From Actinomycetospora straminea (lineage in GTDB: Bacteria > Actinomycetota > Actinomycetes > Mycobacteriales > Pseudonocardiaceae), in assembly GCF_028737255.1 (NCBI RefSeq), contig NZ_JAQZAN010000004.1, positions 1-64,000 on the forward strand: a stretch of DNA of 64,000 nt, read 5' to 3'. Every line of letters begins with the position of its first letter. Within the stretch, counting starts at the first letter, position 1. The notes under the pieces were generated by a model, which saw only the letters and a list, made by a program, of their open reading frames with translations, ran no database searches and was not told where the DNA came from. The translations under genes were made by a program, and so were the position numbers. This document shows positions 59,162-64,000 of the stretch, in pieces.

Positions 59162-60271
59162 GTGCTGGTGTGGCTGGTGCGCGTGGTGGCGGTGGTGTGG
59201 CTGCTCGGCGTGCTCGTCGTCGCGGTCGGCACGTACGCCCCGCGGCTGCCGGTGATCGGGTTCCTCGGGTCCTTCGTCACCGGGCAGTACCCGCTGCACG
59301 CCGCGCTCGCGGCCCTGACCGGCGTCGGGCTGGGCGTGCTGGCGCGGGCGCTGGGGGCGCGGACCGACGGCGCGGTCGTCGCCGGCGTGGCGCTGGTCGC
59401 CGCCGTGGCCCTCGTCGGGGTCCTCGTCACCCAGGTCCGCGCGTCGGGGACCCGGATCGACTGGTGGCAGGCGCTGACGGTCACGGGCCAGCCCGACGGC
59501 CGCCCCGACCGCACCGAGCCCTACGCCGCGGACGAGCTCGGGCGGCCCCTGCTCCTCGACCTGTACCGGCCGGCCGGACCCGGCCCGCACCCCGTGGTCG
59601 TGTGGGTTCACGGCGGCAGCTGGGTGCGCGGCGAGCGCACCGACCGGACGGCGCTGTGCCGCTGGCTCGCCGACCGCGGGCACGCCGTCGTCGCCGTGCA
59701 GTACCGCCTGCCCCCGCCCGCACCGGTGGGGGAGGGCCAGCGCCGCGACGTGGCGGCCGCGGCCGCGTGGGCGGCGGAGCACGCCGGCGAGGAGGACCTC
59801 GACCCCGGCCGCCTCGTGATCGCCGGGCAGTCGGCCGGCGCGACGCTCGCGCTGAGCACCACCGCCGGCATCCTCGCCGGCGAGCTCGCCGCGCCGCGCC
59901 CGCGCGCGGTGGTCGCGTACTACCCGGTCACCGACCTGCGGGCCGTGGACCGCTCGCTCCAGGACGCCGTGCTCGGCGGGCGTGCCGCCGACGACGTGGC
60001 GGCCACCCGGGCGTCGTCGCCCGCCGCCCTCGTCCGCCCCGACCTGCCGCCGACCCTGCTCGTGCTCGGGTCCGCCGACCACTTCGTCTTCCCCGACCGC
60101 GTCCACGCCTACGACCGCGACCTGCGCGCCGCGGGCGTTCCCGGCCGGCTGGTCGAGGTGCCCCACGCCGACCACGTCTTCGACTTCCCCTTCGGCAGCC
60201 CGGGCGCCCAGGCCACCCGCCCGCCGGTCCTTGCGTTCCTCGCCGAACACGTGGGGACGCGGACGTCGTGA
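59162..60271 (+). CDS. Membrane-anchored alpha/beta hydrolase (HSL/esterase type)
   Basis: A 369-aa protein with three N-terminal helices (VVAVVWLLGVLVVAVGTYA; ALAALTGVGLGVLARALG; VVAGVALVAAVALVGVLV) and a catalytic domain of the hormone-sensitive-lipase/carboxylesterase class: oxyanion motif VHGGSWVRG near 158, nucleophile GQSAGATLAL near 222, Asp near LGSADHFVF about 305 and His in VPHADHVFDFP about 335. The active site probably faces the outside or the membrane surface, and the substrate is unknown. The GTG at 59162 is used. Its stop overlaps the GTG of the MBL-fold gene by 4 nt, so the two are coupled. Confidence 0.9.
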   Translation: MLVWLVRVVAVVWLLGVLVVAVGTYAPRLPVIGFLGSFVTGQYPLHAALAALTGVGLGVLARALGARTDGAVVAGVALVAAVALVGVLVTQVRASGTRIDWWQALTVTGQPDGRPDRTEPYAADELGRPLLLDLYRPAGPGPHPVVVWVHGGSWVRGERTDRTALCRWLADRGHAVVAVQYRLPPPAPVGEGQRRDVAAAAAWAAEHAGEEDLDPGRLVIAGQSAGATLALSTTAGILAGELAAPRPRAVVAYYPVTDLRAVDRSLQDAVLGGRAADDVAATRASSPAALVRPDLPPTLLVLGSADHFVFPDRVHAYDRDLRAAGVPGRLVEVPHADHVFDFPFGSPGAQATRPPVLAFLAEHVGTRTS

Positions 60272-60996
60272 GGATCGAGGAGGTCGCCGACGGCGTGCAC
60301 CTCGTGCGCGGGTCGGCGGTGAACTGGGTGCTCGTCGTCGACGGCGCGGCGGTGACGCTGATCGACGGCGGCTACCCGGGCGACGCCGACGCCGTCGGGG
60401 CCTCGCTCGCCGCCCTCGGGCGCGGGCCGGGCGACGTCGTCGCGGCGCTGGTCACCCACGCGCACGTCGACCACGTCGGTGGGCTCGCGCCGCTGGTCGC
60501 GCGCCACGGCATCCCGGTGCTGACCGGCCCGGTCGAGGCGCGCCACGCCCGCCGGGAGTTCCTCGAGCAGGCGGGCCCCGCCGACGTCGCCCGGAACGCC
60601 TGGCGGCCGCGGGTGCTCGCCTGGGCGGTGCACGCGGCGCGGCTCGGGGCGCTGCGGGAGGTCGCGCTGCCGACCACGAGCGGTGTCGCCCACGCCGCGC
60701 CGCTCGACCTGCCCGGCCGCCCCGTCCCGGTCGCGACGCCCGGCCACACCAGCGGGCACACCGCCTACCTGCTGCCCGGGGCCGGCGTGCTCGTCAGCGG
60801 AGACGTGCTGGTCACCGGGCACCCCACGAGCCGCCACCACGGCCCCCAGCGCCTGCCCGCGTTCTTCGACCACGCGCGCGGGTCGCTCGCGCCGCTGGCC
60901 GGCCTGGACGCGGGCGTGCTGCTGCCCGGCCACGGCCCCGCCTGGCACGGCACGCCCGCGGAGGCGGTGACACAGGTCTCCCGGCGCGAGGGCTGA
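60268..60996 (+). CDS. MBL-fold metallo-hydrolase
   Basis: A 242-aa metallo-beta-lactamase-fold enzyme, cytoplasmic, with two zinc-binding sites: THAHVDHVGG near residues 69-78 (HxHxDH), TPGHTSGHT near 158-166 and GDVLVTGHPTSRHHG near 178, plus LLPGHGPAWHG near 220. The family covers lactonases, thioesterases and glyoxalase-II-like enzymes; the substrate is not clear. The GTG at 60268 overlaps the esterase stop. The pair would hydrolyse related ester or lactone substrates in series, which is inferred. The Nramp-like gene begins 20 bp later. Confidence 0.92.
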   Translation: MRIEEVADGVHLVRGSAVNWVLVVDGAAVTLIDGGYPGDADAVGASLAALGRGPGDVVAALVTHAHVDHVGGLAPLVARHGIPVLTGPVEARHARREFLEQAGPADVARNAWRPRVLAWAVHAARLGALREVALPTTSGVAHAAPLDLPGRPVPVATPGHTSGHTAYLLPGAGVLVSGDVLVTGHPTSRHHGPQRLPAFFDHARGSLAPLAGLDAGVLLPGHGPAWHGTPAEAVTQVSRREG

Positions 60997-61015
60997 TCGT
61001 GGTGGACTGCCCGGC

Positions 61016-62308
61016 ATGACCGATCGGGGGACCGAGGACGTCGTCGCGGGCCAGGAGCCCCGCCGGCGCTGGAGCATCGTCGGACCGGGCATCGTCGTCG
61101 CGGCGACCGGCGTGGGCGCGGGCGACCTCGTCGCCACCCTCGTCGCGGGCGCCGAGTACGGCTACACGCTGCTCTGGGCGGTGGTGCTCGGCGTCGTCGT
61201 CAAGATCGCGCTGGCCGAGGCGACGGGCCGCTGGCACCTCGCGACCGGCTCCACGATCTTCGCGGGCTGGCGCTCGCTGGGGTCGTGGACGACCGTCTAC
61301 TTCGTCGTCTACGTCGCGATCTGGGGGTTCGTCTACGGCGCGACGGCGATGACGTCGTCGGCGCTGCCGCTGGCCGCGATGTTCGGCGGCTCGATCCCGG
61401 CCTGGGGCATCCCGTGCGGCCTGGTCGGGCTGGTGCTCGTGTGGTTCGGCTCGTACCCGCTGTTCGAGAAGATCATGACGGTGCTCGTGGGCGTCATGTT
61501 CGTCGTCGTCGTGGGGCTCGCGATCCTCGTGCTGCCCGACGTCCCGGCGATGCTCGCGGGGCTGCTCCCGACGCTGCCGCAGGGCTCGGGGATCTACACG
61601 CTCGGGCTGGTCGGCGGCGTCGGCGGGACCGTGACGATGGCGGCGTACGGCTACTGGGTCAACGCCAAGGGCTGGCGCGACAGCTCCTGGATCCGGGTCA
61701 TGCGGCTGGACAACCGCGTCGCCTACATCACCACCGGCATCTTCGTCGCCGCGATGCTCGTCGTCGGCGCCGAGCTGCTCTACACGGCCAACATCGCGCT
61801 GGTCGAGAGCGACCGCGGCCTGCTCGACCTCGACGCGATCCTCGCCCAGCGCTTCGGTCCGGTGATCGCGACGCTGTTCCTGGTCGGCTTCTTCGCGACG
61901 TCGTTCTCGTCGCTGCTGGGCGTGTGGCAGGGCGTGAGCCTGATGGTCACCGACTTCGTGCGCACGCGCCGCGAGGCCGTCGCCCGGACCCCCGAGCAGC
62001 TCGCCGCCGCCGGGCAGCTCTCCGACGACGCCGAGCGCTCCGTGCCGTTCCGGGCCTACCTGCTGTGGCTGACGTTCCCGCCGATGCTGCTGCTGTTCCT
62101 CGGGCGGCCGTTCGCGCTGGTCGTCGCGTACGGCGCGCTCGGGGCGTTCTTCATGCCGTTCCTGGCGATCACGCTGCTGTGGTTGCTCAACAGCAGCCGC
62201 ACCCCGCGGGAGTGGCGCAACGGGTGGCTCTCGACGACGTTGCTCGTCGGCGCCGCGGCGCTGTTCCTCGTCCTGTGCGTGACCGAGCTGATCGACACGT
62301 TCGGGTAG
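61016..62308 (+). CDS. Nramp-superfamily transporter with altered metal-binding motifs
   Basis: A 430-aa membrane protein with about 11 helices that matches the Nramp fold, but its metal site is not canonical. Helix 1 of true Nramp proteins carries DPGN; here the segment is ATGVGAGDLVATLVAG (about residues 30-45). Helix 6 normally carries the MPH motif; here it is GGVGGTVTMAAYGYWV. The metal-coordinating residues are therefore mostly replaced, as in other Nramp-related branches, and the substrate may not be Mn or Fe. The ATG at 61016 starts 20 nt after the MBL gene stop. A perfect hairpin follows its stop. Confidence 0.87.
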   Translation: MTDRGTEDVVAGQEPRRRWSIVGPGIVVAATGVGAGDLVATLVAGAEYGYTLLWAVVLGVVVKIALAEATGRWHLATGSTIFAGWRSLGSWTTVYFVVYVAIWGFVYGATAMTSSALPLAAMFGGSIPAWGIPCGLVGLVLVWFGSYPLFEKIMTVLVGVMFVVVVGLAILVLPDVPAMLAGLLPTLPQGSGIYTLGLVGGVGGTVTMAAYGYWVNAKGWRDSSWIRVMRLDNRVAYITTGIFVAAMLVVGAELLYTANIALVESDRGLLDLDAILAQRFGPVIATLFLVGFFATSFSSLLGVWQGVSLMVTDFVRTRREAVARTPEQLAAAGQLSDDAERSVPFRAYLLWLTFPPMLLLFLGRPFALVVAYGALGAFFMPFLAITLLWLLNSSRTPREWRNGWLSTTLLVGAAALFLVLCVTELIDTFG

Positions 62309-62314
62309 GGCTAT

Positions 62315-62354
62315 GTGCGTGATCTCCTGAGCTATGGCTCAGGAGATCACGCAC
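62315..62354. terminator. Perfect 18-bp hairpin between convergent genes
   Basis: Two exact 18-nt arms (GTGCGTGATCTCCTGAGC and its complement) close a 4-nt loop. It begins 7 bp after the Nramp-like stop (62308) and ends 7 bp before the quinone oxidoreductase stop (62362), as expected for a bidirectional terminator. Confidence 0.85.
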
Positions 62355-62361
62355 GTCGAGG

Positions 62362-63300
62362 TCAGAACGTCAGGACCAGGCGGCCCCGGACGCCGCCGGC
62401 CTCGAGGCGCCGGTGGGCCTCGGGCGCCTTCTCGTACGGGATGGTGTCGGCGACGCGCAGGGTCAGCACGCCCTCCTCGGCCTGGCGGCGCAGCCGGTCC
62501 AGCGCCGCGTGGTCCTCGGCCACCTCGCGCACCAGCACCGGGTGCCAGGTGATCCCGCGCTCGTCGGCGCCCCGGTGGCCCCGCACCGTCGCGATCCTCC
62601 CGCCGTCGCGCACCGCGTCGAGCAGCGCGTCGCCCTGCAGCGAGCCGTCGACCACGGCGTCGACCCCGCCCGGCTGGTCGTCGCGGATGCGCCGGGCCAC
62701 GTCGTCCCCGCGGCGCACGACGACGTCGGCGCCCAGCTCCCGCACCAGGGCCTCGTCGTCCTCGGAAGCGTCGGCGACGACGGTCAGCCGGTCGGCCTTC
62801 GCGAGCTGCACGACGTAGCCCCCGAGGGCGCCCGCCGCCCCGGTGACCGCGACCGTCTGCCCCGGGGCGAGCGCGAGCGTGTCGAGCGCGAGGCGCGCGG
62901 TCAGGGCGTTCATGGGCAGGGTGGCGGCCTCGACGATCGACGCGGTCGACGGCGCCCGCACCGCCGACGCCGCGGGCACGACGACGTGCTCGGCGTAGGC
63001 GCCGTGGGTGCCGTCGGGCACGACGATCGCCATCGCCGCGTCGCCGACGTGCAGCTCGGTGTCGGTGCCCTCGCCGATCTCGTCGACCTCGCCCGCGGCG
63101 TCCATGCCCGGCACGTACGGCGGCGGGTCCTTGCGCTGGCGCTCGGCCCGGGAGCCGTCGCGGGCGAGGGTGTCGGTGGGGTTGACGGCCGCCGCCCGCA
63201 CGCGCAGCCGGACCTCGCCGGGACCGGCGTGGGGCTCGGGCAGCTCGACGACCTCGAGGGCGTCGGGCCCTCCGTAGGACTTCACTCCGATGGCTCGCAC
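62362..63300 (-). CDS. NADP-dependent quinone oxidoreductase-like alcohol dehydrogenase superfamily protein
   Basis: A 312-aa zinc-independent MDR enzyme of the QOR type that reduces quinones or enones with NADPH. The N-terminal catalytic domain is ALEVVELPEPHAGPGEVRLRV and VPGMDAAGEVDEIGEG; the cofactor domain has TVAVTGAAGALGGYVVQLAKA (about residues 140-160), the nucleotide-binding Gly motif. It lacks the Cys/His zinc ligands of alcohol dehydrogenase. The GTG at 63300 is used. It is divergent from the second ogt gene with a 35-bp gap that holds a palindrome. Confidence 0.92.
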   Translation of the reverse strand: MRAIGVKSYGGPDALEVVELPEPHAGPGEVRLRVRAAAVNPTDTLARDGSRAERQRKDPPPYVPGMDAAGEVDEIGEGTDTELHVGDAAMAIVVPDGTHGAYAEHVVVPAASAVRAPSTASIVEAATLPMNALTARLALDTLALAPGQTVAVTGAAGALGGYVVQLAKADRLTVVADASEDDEALVRELGADVVVRRGDDVARRIRDDQPGGVDAVVDGSLQGDALLDAVRDGGRIATVRGHRGADERGITWHPVLVREVAEDHAALDRLRRQAEEGVLTLRVADTIPYEKAPEAHRRLEAGGVRGRLVLTF

Positions 63301-63309
63301 GCATCGTGC

Positions 63310-63325
63310 CTACCCGGACGGGTAG
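63310..63325. promoter_or_regulatory. Palindrome in the 35-bp divergent gap
   Basis: CTACCCG and CGGGTAG flank GA, a 7-2-7 palindrome filling half the gap between the quinone oxidoreductase and ogt genes. TACCC/GGGTA ends resemble sites of CsoR/RicR/FrmR-type repressors, but the spacing differs from the two sites at 36040 and 45103. The regulator is unknown. Confidence 0.45.
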
Positions 63326-63335
63326 ACCGGGACGC

Positions 63336-63839
63336 GTGACGACATCGCCGCGCCGCTTCCGCGTCGTCGACAGCCCGATCGGCCCGCTCACGCTCACGTG
63401 GGACGACGAGCGCGGGGCCGTCGTCGGGGTGCACGTCCACGACCAGCACGAGCGCGGGCCCGACCCCGCGTTCGGCGTCCCCGACGAGGGCGCCTGCGCG
63501 GGCCTCGACGCCCTCGCCGTCGAGCTCGACGAGTACTTCGCGGGGGAGCGGCAGCGGTTCTCGGTGCCCGTCGACCCGCCCGGGACGGCGTTCTCGCGGG
63601 CCGTGTGGGCGGCCCTGGCCGAGGTGCCCTACGGGTCGGTGACGACCTACGGCGCGCTCGCGGCGGCGGTCGGGAAACCGCGCGCGGCGCAGGCCGTCGG
63701 GACCGCGAACGCTCGCAATCCGGTCAGCCTGCTCGTTCCCTGTCATCGCGTGGTCACCGCGGCGGGTCATCCCTCGGGTGGGGGACCCGGGATCGCACGC
63801 AAGCGATTGCTCTTGGCGCTGGAGCGCCGGAGCCCTTGA
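63336..63839 (+). CDS. ogt: Methylated-DNA-[protein]-cysteine S-methyltransferase (second copy)
   Basis: A 167-aa DNA-repair alkyltransferase with the active site VPCHRV near residues 138-143 and the DNA-binding helix-turn-helix TTYGALAAAVGKPRAAQAVG. The N-terminal part reads VVDSPIGPLTLTWDD, the same design as the 36673 paralogue. The two differ throughout, so they are old paralogues or separate acquisitions and not a recent duplication. It has no Ada domain. The GTG at 63336 was chosen because homology begins there; an upstream GTG at 63306 is also possible but would cross the palindrome. Confidence 0.92.
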   Translation: MTTSPRRFRVVDSPIGPLTLTWDDERGAVVGVHVHDQHERGPDPAFGVPDEGACAGLDALAVELDEYFAGERQRFSVPVDPPGTAFSRAVWAALAEVPYGSVTTYGALAAAVGKPRAAQAVGTANARNPVSLLVPCHRVVTAAGHPSGGGPGIARKRLLLALERRSP

Positions 63840-63902
63840 CCCTGCCCTCGCGGCGAGTACCGTCGGACGTGTTGCTGTGGTGCCGATCACAGGAGCTGAC
63901 GG

Positions 63903-63938
63903 GTGATCCGCACCGCGCACGCGACCGCAGTGGAATGA
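63903..63938 (+). CDS. Possible short leader ORF (11 codons)
   Basis: GTG to TGA encodes about 11 residues (VIRTAHATAVE). AGGAG lies 7 nt before the GTG. It ends 13 bp before a gene-like start at 63952, so it could be a leader peptide that controls that gene. The evidence is only position and ribosome-binding site. Confidence 0.25.
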   Translation: MIRTAHATAVE

Positions 63939-63951
63939 CCGGGAAGAGGTG

Positions 63952-64000
63952 ATGGATTGGACGCAGGGAAGACCCCGCACCGCATCACGAGGACCCGGTC
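63952..64000 (+). CDS. Possible start of a gene cut by the window end
   Basis: An ATG (with an adjacent in-frame GTG at 63949) follows GGGAAGAGG and opens a frame, MDWTQGRPRTASRG, with no stop before the window ends. The ribosome-binding site is good but 16 codons cannot identify a product. Confidence 0.4.
   Translation, partial: MDWTQGRPRTASRGPG

Overview
The window is a stretch of chromosome from a very GC-rich actinobacterium. The gene content (TreX/TreY/TreZ trehalose enzymes, ECF41/SigJ sigma factor, DUF2630, CsoR copper repressor, NhaA-DsbA fusion, many GTG starts, 4-nt stop/start overlaps) suits Pseudonocardiales or a near relative; this is inferred from gene families only. I see no rRNA, tRNA, CRISPR array, transposase, phage gene or plasmid origin. 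Coding is dense: about 56 genes, and no gene-free gap exceeds 300 bp (the largest is 9831-10059).

Layout. 46-7027: treZ, divergent from a 1700-residue kinase/phosphatase signalling protein, with a perfect 21-bp palindrome between them. 7024-10773: a NarL-type two-component pair divergent from an unknown membrane protein, with inverted repeats in the shared promoter region. 10879-14121: aldo/keto reductase, alpha/beta hydrolase, and a small membrane protein coupled to a haem-type membrane protein. 14276-20786 (minus): glgX(treX)-treY-nhaA::dsbA, an apparent osmotic-stress operon lying 14 kb from treZ. 20904-25919 (plus): HIT protein, histidine phosphatase, TMEM175 channel, DHA2 exporter, amidase. 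25950-28344: DUF2630 protein and a rhomboid-like/DUF2156 membrane protein. 28506-31291: an unusual CDF transporter with a partner, and a LuxR regulator. 31311-35970: CPA1 antiporter, DUF1330 protein, methyltransferase, canonical CDF exporter, GATase/AraC regulator. 36040-47204: a candidate CsoR copper regulon made of two near-identical operators (36040, 45103), csoR itself, an unknown membrane protein and a copA remnant with a large internal deletion; between these lie ogt, FhuF-like, M50, DHA2, aminotransferase and serine-hydrolase genes. 47205-54977: acyl-CoA metabolism, a carboxymuconolactone decarboxylase-like gene overlapping an ECF41 sigma factor, a peptide transporter and a lactate permease. 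55103-63839: Ser/Thr kinase, MarR with a divergent TspO-like target, esterase, MBL hydrolase, Nramp-like transporter, quinone oxidoreductase and a second ogt. The window ends inside what may be the start of another gene.

The non-coding structure is the other notable layer. Long near-perfect inverted repeats sit at gene ends. Two repeat families recur: a 32-nt element at 3 and 56737, and a 23-nt 10-3-10 palindrome at 13786, 14239, 48920 and 48950, one copy of which lies inside a coding sequence. I did not find an obvious new defence or mobile system. The most interesting items are the copper regulon with its copA relic, the rhomboid-like/DUF2156 fusion, the trehalose-NhaA-DsbA operon, transporters with altered metal sites, and the repeat families.
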